NCBI RefSeq assembly: GCF_900604335.1
Contig: NZ_UWOD01000001.1
Span: 310,001 to 374,000, forward strand
Reading direction: 5' to 3'
From: Intestinibacillus sp. Marseille-P6563
Lineage (GTDB): Bacteria > Bacillota > Clostridia > Oscillospirales > Butyricicoccaceae
Length of the DNA: 64,000 nucleotides
Under the pieces are notes generated by a model. The model saw only the letters and a program-made list of their open reading frames with translations, ran no database searches and was not told the origin of the DNA. A program made the translations under genes and the position numbers. Below are positions 1 through 8,428 of the stretch, one piece after another; positions within the stretch are counted from its first letter, which is position 1; each line of letters opens with the position of its first letter.

Positions 1-275
1 ACGCGGATGTTCACGCCCATCTCATTGGCAATGATGCCGGCCAGCGTCGTCTTGCCGAGGCCGGGCGGGCCATACAACAGCGTATGGTCGAGCGGTTCGC
101 CGCGCTGGCGCGCCGCTTCGATGAACACCGACAGATTTTCCTTGGCCTTGGTCTGCCCGATGTATTCGTCCATGGACTTCGGACGCAGGGAGTTTTCCGC
201 TTTGTCGTCCTTCATCTGGCGGCTGGAAACGATGCGTTCATCGTCGGCCATACCGCCCGAAAATTCGATGCTCAA
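1..275 (-). CDS. ruvB: Holliday junction branch migration ATPase RuvB (N-terminal part, cut by window edge)
   Basis: RuvB is the hexameric AAA+ motor that drives branch migration of Holliday junctions with RuvA. Only the first 91 residues or so are present. They include the typical N-terminus with [30 protein letters not shown] (Walker A) and [10 protein letters not shown], after which the sequence leaves the window. I chose a TTG start at 275 because AAGGA lies 9 bases upstream and overlaps the ruvA stop. An in-frame ATG at 251 is the alternative. It is the last gene of the ruvC-ruvA-ruvB run on the minus strand, 12 bases after ruvA, so translation is probably coupled. Identity is certain; the start is moderately certain. 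Confidence 0.95.
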   Translation of the reverse strand, partial: MSIEFSGGMADDERIVSSRQMKDDKAENSLRPKSMDEYIGQTKAKENLSVFIEAARQRGEPLDHTLLYGPPGLGKTTLAGIIANEMGVNIR

Positions 276-287
276 TGTGTCACGTCC

Positions 288-899
288 TTACTGGGTCGCA
301 AGTTTCTTCAGACATTGCCGGATGATGTCCTCGGCCTCCATCTCGGCCGTATTCAGGCCTTCCATAGCCAAAAAGGCTTCGGCCTGGCTATATCCAAGCA
401 CCATCAAAGCGGCCACAGCTTCCTGCGTATGGTTGACCGTTCCCTTCTGCGGAACGGCGATGGCCTCTGCCGCCTTGCCTGCCGCGCCTTCGAGCTGTCC
501 CTTGCTCATCTTATCGCGCAGTTCCAGCACGATACGCTGGGCAATCTTTTTGCCGATGCCGGGCGCCTGGGTGAGGATTTTGGAATCCTCGGTGATGATG
601 GCCAGCGCAAGCTGGCTGGGGGTAGCGATGGACAAAATCGCCAGCGCCGCCTTGGGGCCGACGCCCGATACGCTGATGAGCATTTTAAAACAGCCCAGTT
701 CTTCGGCGTCGCCAAAGCCAAACAGTTCAAAAATATCCTCACGGACGTAAAGATAGGTATACAGCCGTGCGGTCTCGCCAATTTTGAGTTTGCCGACCGT
801 ATTTTGCGACGTGTGGCAGGCATAGCCCACCCCGCCGCAGTCGATCACCGCGAGCCCCTGCTCAAGCAGGGCGACGCGGCCTTCTACATAGTAAAACAT
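288..899 (-). CDS. ruvA: Holliday junction branch migration protein RuvA
   Basis: RuvA binds the four-way junction as a tetramer and loads RuvB. The 203-residue protein has the usual length. An N-terminal OB fold covers about residues 1-62. Two helix-hairpin-helix motifs follow, SGVGPK at 78-83 and PGIGKK at 113-118, and a C-terminal RuvB-binding domain ends in AEDIIRQCLKKLA. It starts 3 bases after the ruvC stop and is followed 12 bases later by ruvB, so the three genes form one operon. Nothing is unusual. Confidence 0.97.
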   Translation of the reverse strand: MFYYVEGRVALLEQGLAVIDCGGVGYACHTSQNTVGKLKIGETARLYTYLYVREDIFELFGFGDAEELGCFKMLISVSGVGPKAALAILSIATPSQLALAIITEDSKILTQAPGIGKKIAQRIVLELRDKMSKGQLEGAAGKAAEAIAVPQKGTVNHTQEAVAALMVLGYSQAEAFLAMEGLNTAEMEAEDIIRQCLKKLATQ

Positions 900-902
900 G
901 TT

Positions 903-1391
903 CTATTTCTCCCATAGTTTGGAACGGCTGGCGTGACCATGACAAATGGCGATGGCCAGCGCATCGGCGGCATCGTCCGGCCGGGGAATTTTGGAAAGCC
1001 CCAGCATGGATTTTGTCATCTCCATCACCTGCCGTTTTTCGGCTTTGCCGTATCCCACGACCGATTGTTTGACCTGGGACGGCGTATAGGAAACCGGATG
1101 CAGGCCCTTTTGCGCAAGTGCCAGCAGGATGACCCCGCGTGCGTGCGCGACCTGGATGCCGGTCGTAATGTTCGTATTGAAAAACAGTTCTTCCACCGCG
1201 ACTGCTTCCGGGTGAAAAGTATCCACCAATGTGCATACATCTTCATAAATCTCGCACAGGCGGTGATACAACGGCTGCCCGGCCGGCGTCGTGATGGCGC
1301 CGTACTGGATGGGGGTAAACCGGTTGTCTTCGTATTTGACCAGCCCATAACCGGTGGTGCCGTAGCCGGGGTCCAGTCCCAGAATAATCAC
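903..1391 (-). CDS. ruvC: Crossover junction endodeoxyribonuclease RuvC
   Basis: RuvC is the Mg-dependent dimeric resolvase that cleaves Holliday junctions after RuvAB branch migration. The 162-residue product has the RNase H-like fold signature: D7 in GLDPGYGTTGYG, the acidic AVEELFF around residues 65-70, and the C-terminal DDAADALAIAICHGH with the last two catalytic aspartates. It heads the ruvC-ruvA-ruvB run. A sigma-A-type promoter lies just upstream at 1426-1454. Confidence 0.97.
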   Translation of the reverse strand: MIILGLDPGYGTTGYGLVKYEDNRFTPIQYGAITTPAGQPLYHRLCEIYEDVCTLVDTFHPEAVAVEELFFNTNITTGIQVAHARGVILLALAQKGLHPVSYTPSQVKQSVVGYGKAEKRQVMEMTKSMLGLSKIPRPDDAADALAIAICHGHASRSKLWEK

Positions 1392-1425
1392 AAAAATTCC
1401 GTCCTTCCCACCATGAGCTTCTCAT

Positions 1426-1454
1426 ATTTTAGCATAGATTTCTCCTCTTTACAA
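1426..1454 (-). promoter_or_regulatory. Promoter of the ruvCAB operon
   Basis: On the minus strand TTGTAA (1454-1449) and TAAAAT (1431-1426) are separated by 17 bases, 35 bases before the ruvC start. This is a good match to a housekeeping sigma promoter. I see no LexA-type box overlapping it. Confidence 0.6.
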
Positions 1455-1497
1455 TGTCAAAAAAACGCATTTCACGCCAGCTTTTACACAGCAGCAA

Positions 1498-1518
1498 GGC
1501 CCGGCAGTCCGCCGGGCC
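1498..1518 (-). terminator. Hairpin after recG, likely terminator
   Basis: GGCCCGGC and GCCGGGCC form an 8-bp GC stem with a 5-base loop, 9 bases after the recG stop. The tract downstream on the minus strand is only TTGCTGCTG, so this is a weak intrinsic terminator. Confidence 0.5.
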
Positions 1519-1526
1519 TCTCCGCG

Positions 1527-3572
1527 TCAATTGAATATCTCGCCGCTCTCGGGGCGGAACATCCGCTCCACCCGTTCCCGCAGCGCCGGATAACGCGTCA
1601 GGTGCGGGTCATGCGCCAGCAATCGCTCGGCTTCCTCGCGTGCCTGCTGCATCAGCTGCATATCGGACGCCAAATCGGCCATCTTGATGCCCGGCAGGCC
1701 ATGCTGCCGTTTGCCGAAAAAGTCGCCCGGCCCGCGCTGCGCCAGATCGGCGCGCGCGATCTCAAAGCCGTCGTTCGTGTCCGCCAAAATGCGCAGCCGT
1801 TCACGCGCGTTTTGGCCCTTGTCCGCGCCGAAGAAGATGCAGAACGATTCCCTTCGTCCGCGGCCGACCCGGCCACGCAGCTGGTGCAGCTGAGACAGAC
1901 CAAACCGGTCGGCATCCTCCACGACCATGAGGTTGGCATTGGGGACATTAACCCCGACCTCGATGACCGTGGTCGCGACCAGCACGTCGAGCAGGCCGGA
2001 TGCAAACGCGGTCATAACAGCATCTTTCTCGGCTGGCTTCATGCGGCCATGCAGCACACCGATGCGGCGGCCGGGCAGCGCGCGCTGTAACGTGAGCGCA
2101 TGCTCCTCGGCGCTTTTGAGCCGCACCTCGCCCTCGCCTTCTTCGACGAGCGGACAGACCACATACACCTGCCCGCCTGCGGCGATCTGCTTTTCCATGA
2201 AAGCTTCGATGCGACGGCGCATCCGCTCCCCGACCGCGTAGGTCGCCACTGGCGTGCGGCCGGGCGGCAGTTCATCGATGACCGACACGTCCAAATCGCC
2301 ATAAAGAATCAGCGCCAGAGTACGCGGAATGGGCGTTGCCGACATGACCAGGGTATGCGGCATCTGTCCCTTGCTGCGCAGGCTGGCGCGCTGCGCAACG
2401 CCGAAACGGTGCTGCTCATCGGCCACGACTGCGCCGAGTTTGGCAAATTCCACGCCCTTTTGAATAAGCGCATGGGTTCCGACGACCACTTGCGCCTGTC
2501 CAGACGCGATGCGCGCCAGCGCTTCCCGCTTAGCCTTGACCCCCATGGAGCCGGTCAGCAATTCAACGGTGACGCCAAGCTTGCCGAACAATTCACGCAA
2601 AGACGCATCGTGCTGTGTCGCCAAGATTTCGGTCGGCGCCATAACGGCAGCCTGATAGCCATTCTGGGCCGCCAGAGCGCACAGCGCGGCGGCCACAACC
2701 GTCTTGCCCGACCCGACATCGCCCTGTACCAGCCGGTTCATCGGCTTGCCCGAAGCGACATCCCGCACCAAATCGTCCACGGCGCGCCGCTGCGCCCCGG
2801 TGGGCGGGAAGCCCAAGGCGCGCCAAAACGCAGTGAGGTCGGTGTTGGAAAACAGCAGCCCTTCTTCTTCCCGCCGCCGCTCTTTCAGACGCTGCAACCC
2901 GCAGCAAAGCAGGAAAAGTTCTTCGAAAATCATCCGCCGCCGGGCTGCCTGCACCTCTTCCAGATCGTGCGGGCGGTGGATATACCGCACCGCAGACGCC
3001 AGGTCCGGCAGGTCGTATTGCGCCCGCAGGCCGGACGGGATGGGGTCGGGTATGGCGCGCAGTTCACACGCCAAAGCCGCATCGGTCAGCCGCTGCATAT
3101 CCTTCTGGCCGAGCCCGCTCGTCAGCGGATACACGGGTACGATGCGCCCGGTTTCCAGCCCGGTCTGGCATTTTTCATGCACGGGCGACAGCAGCATGCG
3201 CTGCCGTCCCTCTCCCTGCACGCGGCCAAAAAACAGGTATTCCTCCCCTTCGCGCAGTTGGGCCGCGACATATTTGTTGTTAAAATAGGTCACCCCCAGG
3301 GTGCCCGAACTGTCAAAGATGGTCAGCTTGGTCAGGTCCATACCCTTTCGGATGTGGCGCACCGCCGGCGCGGTGCCGACAATGGCTCGAATAGTCACCC
3401 GGTCGCCGTCCCGCAGGTCGGCGATGCACTTTTGCCGCGTGCGGTCCTCATAATCGCGCGGATAGCAATGCAGTGCATCCTCCAGCGTGAAGATCTGCAT
3501 TTTTTCCAGAAGCTGTGCCTTTTTCGGGCCAAATCCCCGCACAAAGCGCACACTGTCGGATAGGTTCGGCAT
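1527..3572 (-). CDS. recG: ATP-dependent DNA helicase RecG
   Basis: RecG remodels stalled forks and Holliday junctions. The 681-residue protein has the N-terminal wedge/OB domain, then an SF2 helicase core with Walker A GDVGSGKT, DEQHRFGV (motif II), SATPIPRTLAL (motif III) and the C-terminal LRGRVGRGR (motif VI), and the TRG region near the end. I set the start at ATG 3572, whose A is also the last base of the lexA TGA stop. An upstream in-frame start would overlap lexA by 52 bases and adds a Cys-rich stretch not typical of RecG. This 1-base overlap implies translational coupling to lexA and probable SOS control. Confidence 0.95.
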   Translation of the reverse strand: MPNLSDSVRFVRGFGPKKAQLLEKMQIFTLEDALHCYPRDYEDRTRQKCIADLRDGDRVTIRAIVGTAPAVRHIRKGMDLTKLTIFDSSGTLGVTYFNNKYVAAQLREGEEYLFFGRVQGEGRQRMLLSPVHEKCQTGLETGRIVPVYPLTSGLGQKDMQRLTDAALACELRAIPDPIPSGLRAQYDLPDLASAVRYIHRPHDLEEVQAARRRMIFEELFLLCCGLQRLKERRREEEGLLFSNTDLTAFWRALGFPPTGAQRRAVDDLVRDVASGKPMNRLVQGDVGSGKTVVAAALCALAAQNGYQAAVMAPTEILATQHDASLRELFGKLGVTVELLTGSMGVKAKREALARIASGQAQVVVGTHALIQKGVEFAKLGAVVADEQHRFGVAQRASLRSKGQMPHTLVMSATPIPRTLALILYGDLDVSVIDELPPGRTPVATYAVGERMRRRIEAFMEKQIAAGGQVYVVCPLVEEGEGEVRLKSAEEHALTLQRALPGRRIGVLHGRMKPAEKDAVMTAFASGLLDVLVATTVIEVGVNVPNANLMVVEDADRFGLSQLHQLRGRVGRGRRESFCIFFGADKGQNARERLRILADTNDGFEIARADLAQRGPGDFFGKRQHGLPGIKMADLASDMQLMQQAREEAERLLAHDPHLTRYPALRERVERMFRPESGEIFN

Positions 3573-4168
3573 CAGACGTGATATTCCCGGTAAACCGCCA
3601 CAACAACACCCAAAATCGAGCATTCGCTGCCGTCAATGGGCGGATATGCCGGGTTTTCGGGCATAAGCCAGACTTCGCCGTCCTGCAACAGCAGGCGCTT
3701 GCAGGTGGCTTCGTCCTCGATGAGCGCCACGACGATCTGACCCGAGCGCGCGGTCGATTCCTTACGCACGATAATCAAATCCCCGTCCATAATACCGGCG
3801 CCGATCATCGATTCGCCGCTGATACGCAGCGCAAAATGTTCCCCATATTTGCCCGCGCCCTCATAAGGCACATAGCCTTCGACTTCTTCGACGGCCAAAA
3901 TAGGCATACCGGCCGTGACTTTGCCCAGAATGGGTACCCGGCCGACCATAGCTGCGCCACCACGTACCGACAGGGCGCGTGTCTTATGGTCATCCTTTTC
4001 CAGATAGCCCATTTCGCGCAGACGCTTGAGGTGAGAATGCACGGTCGAAGGCGACGACAGCCCCACTTCGGCGCAGATCTCACGCACCGAGGGCGGATAG
4101 CCCTGCTGGGCGGTATATTGGCTGATATAATCTAAAATTCGTTGTTGTTTTTCGGAAATCTTTTTCAT
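3572..4168 (-). CDS. lexA: SOS repressor LexA
   Basis: LexA represses DNA-damage genes and cleaves itself when RecA is activated. The 198-residue protein has an N-terminal winged HTH (ISEKQQRILDYI, then VGLSSPSTVHSHLKRL), an Ala-Gly cleavage site in KVTAGMPIL, the serine nucleophile in SGESMIGAGI, and the catalytic lysine in VVALIEDEATCKRL. The start at 4168 has GGAGG 8 bases upstream; a start at 4183 would lie before that ribosome site. The promoter at 4268-4296 carries LexA-type boxes, pointing to autoregulation. recG follows in the same transcript. Confidence 0.96.
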   Translation of the reverse strand: MKKISEKQQRILDYISQYTAQQGYPPSVREICAEVGLSSPSTVHSHLKRLREMGYLEKDDHKTRALSVRGGAAMVGRVPILGKVTAGMPILAVEEVEGYVPYEGAGKYGEHFALRISGESMIGAGIMDGDLIIVRKESTARSGQIVVALIEDEATCKRLLLQDGEVWLMPENPAYPPIDGSECSILGVVVAVYREYHV

Positions 4169-4238
4169 CGGTATGTCCTCCATATCGGTGTCAAACGACG
4201 ATTGATCGAAAGGTTCCTGCCCGCTTTGGCACAGGATT

Positions 4239-4252
4239 CAAACAAGTGTTTG
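4239..4252. promoter_or_regulatory. Candidate LexA box (downstream copy)
   Basis: CAAACAAGTGTTTG is a palindrome of the Firmicutes LexA type (outer half-sites C-A-A-A-C and G-T-T-T-G around 4 bases). It lies in the lexA leader, about 70 bases before the start codon. It pairs with a second copy at 4294-4307. Confidence 0.55.
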
Positions 4253-4267
4253 GTTCTTTCCGCTTTC

Positions 4268-4307
4268 ATTATATAATACATCGCCCAACATTGCAAACAT
4301 TTGTTTC
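4268..4307 (-). promoter_or_regulatory. lexA promoter with overlapping LexA box
   Basis: On the minus strand TTGCAA (4296-4291) and TATAAT (4273-4268) are 17 bases apart. The palindrome CAAACATTTGTTTC (4294-4307) overlaps the -35 element, so a bound repressor would block RNA polymerase. This fits autoregulation of lexA-recG. Confidence 0.65.
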
Positions 4308-4338
4308 TTTTTCTATGTTTTATTTTTGTAAAATTCGC

Positions 4339-4367
4339 TTGTGCTCGTATAGAAAGTATTATAAAAT
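4339..4367 (+). promoter_or_regulatory. Candidate promoter of asp23-fakA
   Basis: TTGTGC (4339-4344) and TAAAAT (4362-4367) are 17 bases apart, 49 bases before the asp23 start. It lies back to back with the lexA promoter. The -35 match is only fair. Confidence 0.45.
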
Positions 4368-4416
4368 AAAAACAGCATATACTTTTGATCGACCTGTCGT
4401 TTTAAGGAGGTTACTT

Positions 4417-4767
4417 ATGACGATCCATACAGACCTTGGCTATATTGAAATCACACCCAACGTGATCGCCGACATTGCCGGCTTTGCCGCCTCTTCCTGC
4501 TTTGGCGTCAAAGGCATGACGGTCCGCTCGGTATCCGATGGCCTGTCCCATCTGCTGCGCAAGGAAAGCCAGCGCCGCGGGGTCAAAGTCCAAGAGGCCG
4601 AAGATGGCGGCGTCAACATTGACCTGCATATCGCTGTGGAACACGGCATCAACATCGCTTCGGTCTGCCGCTCGATCATCACCGAAGTGCGGTATCATGT
4701 GGAGCGGTTGACTGGAGTAGATGTCAAAAATGTCGATGTCTACGTAGACAGCATCAAGGCCGACTGA
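4417..4767 (+). CDS. Asp23/Gls24 family envelope stress response protein
   Basis: The 116-residue protein belongs to the Asp23/YloU family. It begins TDLGYIEITPNVIADIAGFAAS and ends with VERLTGVDVKNVDVYVDSI, the family's conserved C-terminal strand. Members sit at the membrane in Firmicutes and are linked to cell envelope stress; the molecular role is not settled. AAGGAGG lies 6 bases before the chosen ATG. A longer frame from 4246 lacks a ribosome site and is not used. The DAK-type kinase follows 29 bases later, the same order as yloU-yloV in Bacillus. Confidence 0.9.
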   Translation: MTIHTDLGYIEITPNVIADIAGFAASSCFGVKGMTVRSVSDGLSHLLRKESQRRGVKVQEAEDGGVNIDLHIAVEHGINIASVCRSIITEVRYHVERLTGVDVKNVDVYVDSIKAD

Positions 4768-4796
4768 CTGCGGCCGCTAGGAGGAAAATTTCCGAA

Positions 4797-6440
4797 ATGA
4801 ATGAACAGAAACTAACGGGTTCGCTTTTTCAAAGCATGGTAATCGAAGGGGCACTTGCCATTGCAGAAAAGAAAGAGCAAGCCAACGAACTCAACGTCTT
4901 TCCGGTGCCGGATGGCGACACTGGCACCAATATGTCGCTGACCATGGGCGCTGCAATGGCGGAAATGCAGCGTCTGCATGAACCGACCCTGGCCAAGGCG
5001 GTCGATGCGACTGCATCGGCGCTTCTGCGCGGGGCACGCGGCAACTCCGGCGTTATTTTATCGCTCCTGTTCCGTGGCATTGCCAAGCGGCTGCACGACT
5101 GCACCGAGGCCGGTGGCCACGATTTGGCACTGGCGCTGCGCGAAGGCGTCGAAGCTGCCTATAAAGCGGTCATGAAACCAGCCGAGGGTACCATCCTGAC
5201 CGTATCCCGTGTAGCGGCACAGCATGCCGTAGAATGCTGCCAGGCCGACCCCAATGTATCGGTAGAAACCGTTCTGAATGCCGTGCTCGAACGCGGTCAG
5301 ACCGCGCTTGCCGAAACCACGGCACAAAATCCGGTGCTTGCCAAGGCAGGTGTTGTGGATGCGGGTGGCTTTGGCTTCCTGGTCATTATGGAGGGCATGC
5401 GGGACGCATTCCTTGGCATCCACAAAGAACGTGTGCTCCAGCCGGAAAACACCCAAAAGGGTGCTGCCGATTTTGGCGCCATTGCCGATGAGGACATCAC
5501 TTTTACTTACTGCACCGAGTTCATCGCCCAGCGCCGGGATCAGGCCCGCAATGTCGGCCGCCTGCGTGCTATCTTAAACGAAATCGGCGATAGCCTGGTG
5601 GTGGTCGAGGATGACGATATCGTCAAGGTGCATGTCCACACCGACCAGCCCAATAAGGCGCTGGAAGAAGGTCTGAAATTTGGCCCGCTTCTCACGGTCA
5701 AAATCGAAAACATGCGGGAGCAGCACACGGCTAAGGTGATCGAAAGCACCGAGCCGCGGGAGCGTGTCATCCGAGACCCGGAGAAGAAATATGGCTTTGT
5801 GGCGGTTGCGGCTGGCGAAGGGCTGAACGGCGTGTTCACCGACCTTGGCTGCGACACCGTCGTCCAGGGCGGCCAGACCATGAACCCGTCTACCAACGAT
5901 ATCCTGTATGCCATCGACGCCACGCCGTCCGAGATCGTGTTCGTATTCCCGAACAACAAGAACATCATCATGGCTGCCGAACAAGCGGTCCCGCTTTCGG
6001 AAAAGCGGGTAATCGTGATTCCCACCAAGAACATCCCGCAAGGCATCTCGGCGCTGCTGGCCTTTGACCCGGACAGCGAAGCGCAGGCCAACATCCAAGC
6101 AATGGAAGGCGCGATTGCTGGTGTACGGGCTGGACAGATCACCTATGCAGCCCGCAACTCGGAGTTTGACGGCAAGAAGATCAAGGAAGGCGAGTATCTG
6201 GCGCTGTGCGAAGGTAAGCTTTGTGCAAACTCCAAAAAGCCGCTGGATGCCGTGAAAAAACTCGCCCGCGAAATGGTGCAGGATGACAGTGCTTTTGCAA
6301 CGATCATCTTCGGCGAGGGCGTTTCGGAAGAAGATGCCGCCAAGGTGGAGGAAATCTTCCACAAGGAAAACCGTGATTTGGAGATCACGGTCATTGACGG
6401 CGGCCAGCCGGTTTACTATTATATTATTTCAGTGGAATAA
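4797..6440 (+). CDS. fakA: DAK2 domain fatty acid kinase-like protein (FakA/YloV family)
   Basis: FakA-type kinases phosphorylate fatty acids held by a FakB (DegV) carrier. The 547-residue protein has an N-terminal DAK2/DhaL domain of about 200 residues with the nucleotide/metal motif FPVPDGDTGTNMSLT near residue 37. A middle FakA domain carries VVEDDDIVKVHVHTDQP, and the C-terminal domain ends GGQPVYYYIISVE. GGAGG precedes the start by 11 bases. It is in an operon with asp23 and is closed by a hairpin at 6448-6477. No fakB is in the window. The family is certain; the fatty-acid substrate is inferred. Confidence 0.88.
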   Translation: MNEQKLTGSLFQSMVIEGALAIAEKKEQANELNVFPVPDGDTGTNMSLTMGAAMAEMQRLHEPTLAKAVDATASALLRGARGNSGVILSLLFRGIAKRLHDCTEAGGHDLALALREGVEAAYKAVMKPAEGTILTVSRVAAQHAVECCQADPNVSVETVLNAVLERGQTALAETTAQNPVLAKAGVVDAGGFGFLVIMEGMRDAFLGIHKERVLQPENTQKGAADFGAIADEDITFTYCTEFIAQRRDQARNVGRLRAILNEIGDSLVVVEDDDIVKVHVHTDQPNKALEEGLKFGPLLTVKIENMREQHTAKVIESTEPRERVIRDPEKKYGFVAVAAGEGLNGVFTDLGCDTVVQGGQTMNPSTNDILYAIDATPSEIVFVFPNNKNIIMAAEQAVPLSEKRVIVIPTKNIPQGISALLAFDPDSEAQANIQAMEGAIAGVRAGQITYAARNSEFDGKKIKEGEYLALCEGKLCANSKKPLDAVKKLAREMVQDDSAFATIIFGEGVSEEDAAKVEEIFHKENRDLEITVIDGGQPVYYYIISVE

Positions 6441-6447
6441 TGCATTT

Positions 6448-6477
6448 CTTTGGCGGGGACTTCCCCGCCAAAGTTTT
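6448..6477 (+). terminator. Terminator after the fakA-like gene
   Basis: CTTTGGCGGGGA and TCCCCGCCAAAG form a perfect 12-bp stem with a 2-base centre, followed by TTTT. Confidence 0.75.
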
Positions 6478-6519
6478 GCCGAAAAAAGGCCACCAAGAAT
6501 CGATTAAAGAAGGTATTGC

Positions 6520-7161
6520 ATGTCTATTTTTGATATTTTTGCAAAGTTAGAGAAAGAAAAAGCCGAGCGGGAAAGCGCTGCCGGTCCGGTCGAATGGCTG
6601 GTCGTCGGTCTGGGCAATCCGGGGAGCAAGTACAACGGCACCCGCCACAATGCAGGTTTTCGCGCCCTGGAGCACTACTGCGCCAAGACCGGCCAGCGCA
6701 TTGACAAAATGAAATTCAAAGCTCTGGTCGGAGAAGGTTCGCTCGGCGGCGCACGGGTTTTGTTTATCAAGCCGCAGACGTTTATGAACCTGTCCGGCGA
6801 AGCGGTACGCGATGCCGCTTCGTTCTATAAAATCGCGCCCGACCATATCATCGTATTATCCGACGACATCTCGCTCGATGTGGGACGCATTCGCGTGCGT
6901 GCCAAGGGTTCGGCCGGCGGACAGAACGGCTTGAAAAACATCATCTATCATCTGTCTTCCGATCAGTTCCCCCGCGTGAAGATCGGCGTGGGCGCCAAGC
7001 CGCATCCCGACTATGATCTGGCCGATTGGGTCCTCTCCCGCTTCACGGCCGATGAACAGGAAGGCATTGACCATGCGGTCGACCGCGCCATGCAGGCGGT
7101 CGAAGAAATCATCCGCAATGGCCCAGCCAGCGCCGCACAGCTTTACAACGGAAAAGGTTAA
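6520..7161 (+). CDS. pth: Peptidyl-tRNA hydrolase
   Basis: Pth releases peptides from drop-off peptidyl-tRNA. The 213-residue protein carries WLVVGLGNPGSKYNGTRHNAGF, which includes the catalytic histidine, then FIKPQTFMNLSGEAV, IIVLSDDISLDVGRIRVR with the catalytic aspartate, and GSAGGQNGLKNI. About 25 residues (SIFDIFAKLEKEKAERES) precede the usual start of the family. GAAGG lies 6-7 bases before the ATG, so I keep the extension. An IS3 element has inserted 40 bases downstream of the gene without damaging it. Confidence 0.94.
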   Translation: MSIFDIFAKLEKEKAERESAAGPVEWLVVGLGNPGSKYNGTRHNAGFRALEHYCAKTGQRIDKMKFKALVGEGSLGGARVLFIKPQTFMNLSGEAVRDAASFYKIAPDHIIVLSDDISLDVGRIRVRAKGSAGGQNGLKNIIYHLSSDQFPRVKIGVGAKPHPDYDLADWVLSRFTADEQEGIDHAVDRAMQAVEEIIRNGPASAAQLYNGKG

Positions 7162-7208
7162 TAAGAGCCCCCGATGGTCTTTTGAACCGGTCCAGTAAAA
7201 ATGGACAG

Positions 7209-7260
7209 TGACAAAAACCCCCTGATGTAGGAAAATAGACTACATCAGGGGGTTTTGTCA
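7209..7260 (+). other. Stem-loop at the IS left end covering the orfA ribosome site
   Basis: A 21-bp stem (one bulged A) runs from 7209 to 7230 and from 7240 to 7260, with a 9-base loop. Its 3' arm contains CAGGGGG (the likely ribosome site), TTTT, and the A of the orfA start codon. In a transcript entering from pth this would hide the ribosome site or terminate. Short transcripts starting inside would escape. Confidence 0.6.
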
Positions 7261-7574
7261 TGGAGAAACGAAAATACACACACATTCAAGTGCTGTTGCC
7301 AGAAATCAAGGCTATGCTGGCAGCGGGGAAAACCCAGCGGGAAGTTGCAGAATATTACGGTTTTCAGGATAAGCAGGTGATAAAAAGTCTACTTAAGCGT
7401 GAACGGAGGAAAGAACGTATGTTAGAAGCTGGCATCCTTGCGCGGCCCCAAGGGCGGCCAAGAACAAATGCCGCACCAAGAGATATTATAACCGAGCAGG
7501 CACATGAGATCCAGCGACTTCGTATGGAGAATAAGCTGCTGCGGGATTTTCTGCACTGCATAGGAAGGAAGTGA
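7260..7574 (+). CDS. IS3-family transposase OrfA
   Basis: The 104-residue OrfA binds the element ends. It has a helix-turn-helix (AAGKTQREVAEYYGFQDKQVIKSLLK) and a C-terminal leucine-zipper-like stretch (AHEIQRLRMENKLLRDFL) typical of IS3 OrfA proteins. The stop overlaps the orfB start by 4 bases (GTGA). OrfB is in the -1 frame, so an OrfAB fusion by frameshift is possible. I do not see a classic A6G slip site near the overlap, which favours coupled re-initiation. Confidence 0.88.
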   Translation: MEKRKYTHIQVLLPEIKAMLAAGKTQREVAEYYGFQDKQVIKSLLKRERRKERMLEAGILARPQGRPRTNAAPRDIITEQAHEIQRLRMENKLLRDFLHCIGRK

Positions 7575-8428
7575 GGGCAAAGGTAAAATATCACATTATA
7601 TATCGTCACAGAGCAGAGTATTCCGTGGCAGTTATGTGCAAATTCTTTGGAGTATCCAGAAGCGGATACTATGCCTTCGTCCATCGCCTTGGTAAGCCGG
7701 AGAAGGACGCAGCTCTTGCAGAACTAATTGGACAACAGCGGGAACGCAGCTTCCGCACCTACGGCTACCGGCGGATGTGTCTATGGCTGAAGAACCAGAA
7801 TATTTTCTGTAATCCAAAAACAGTGCTGCGAATTATGAAGAAATATGATCTGCTCTCAGAAATCCGCCGACGCAGGAAATGGCAGCAGATGGGGCAGCAG
7901 CTCCACAAGTACGAGAATCTGCTAAGCAGGCAGTTTCAGGCCGACAAGCCCAACAGCAAATGGGTAACGGACATCTCCTACATCCACACTAAGCAGGGCG
8001 TACTGTACCTGTCCATGATCCGGGATCTCTATGACAACAGTATTGTGGCTTACAAAACCGGAACGGAACAAACGGTGAATCTGGTTCTGGACACCATTCG
8101 TCTGGCAATGAAGCAAGAGAAAAAGAGGGCCGCTGCAGAGTTGCAGCTCCACAGCGACCAGGGTGCTCAGTACGCCTCACAAGCATATTTTGAGCTAACT
8201 CAAACATACGGCATTACGCCATCTATGTCAAGACGTGGAAATCCTTATGACAACGCTATGGCGGAAAATTTCTTCTCTATCCTCAAAACAGAGTGCATCT
8301 ACCGCCACAAACCGGCTACCTTCTCGCAAGCCAATGAAATGATTGACCGCTACATCTACTTTTACAACCATGAGCGCATCCAGCTAAAGACTGGAGAAGC
8401 GCCGCTTACGCGACGCCTCTCCACTTAA
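7571..8428 (+). CDS. IS3-family transposase OrfB (DDE integrase core)
   Basis: The 285-residue catalytic subunit has an N-terminal HTH_21-like region (YRRMCLWLKNQNIFCNPKTVLRIM) and a retroviral-integrase-type core. The three acidic residues are in WVTDISYI, LHSDQGAQYAS and NAMAENFFSILKTE. It starts with GTG directly after GGAAGGAA and overlaps orfA. The reading frame is full length with no stop, so the IS looks functional. Confidence 0.9.
   Translation: MRAKVKYHIIYRHRAEYSVAVMCKFFGVSRSGYYAFVHRLGKPEKDAALAELIGQQRERSFRTYGYRRMCLWLKNQNIFCNPKTVLRIMKKYDLLSEIRRRRKWQQMGQQLHKYENLLSRQFQADKPNSKWVTDISYIHTKQGVLYLSMIRDLYDNSIVAYKTGTEQTVNLVLDTIRLAMKQEKKRAAAELQLHSDQGAQYASQAYFELTQTYGITPSMSRRGNPYDNAMAENFFSILKTECIYRHKPATFSQANEMIDRYIYFYNHERIQLKTGEAPLTRRLST

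Noticed and set aside
2100-3563. 487-residue open frame on the plus strand opposite recG
   Set aside because: It mirrors the recG codons, has no ribosome site and no recognisable protein pattern. Strong third-base bias makes such shadows long here.
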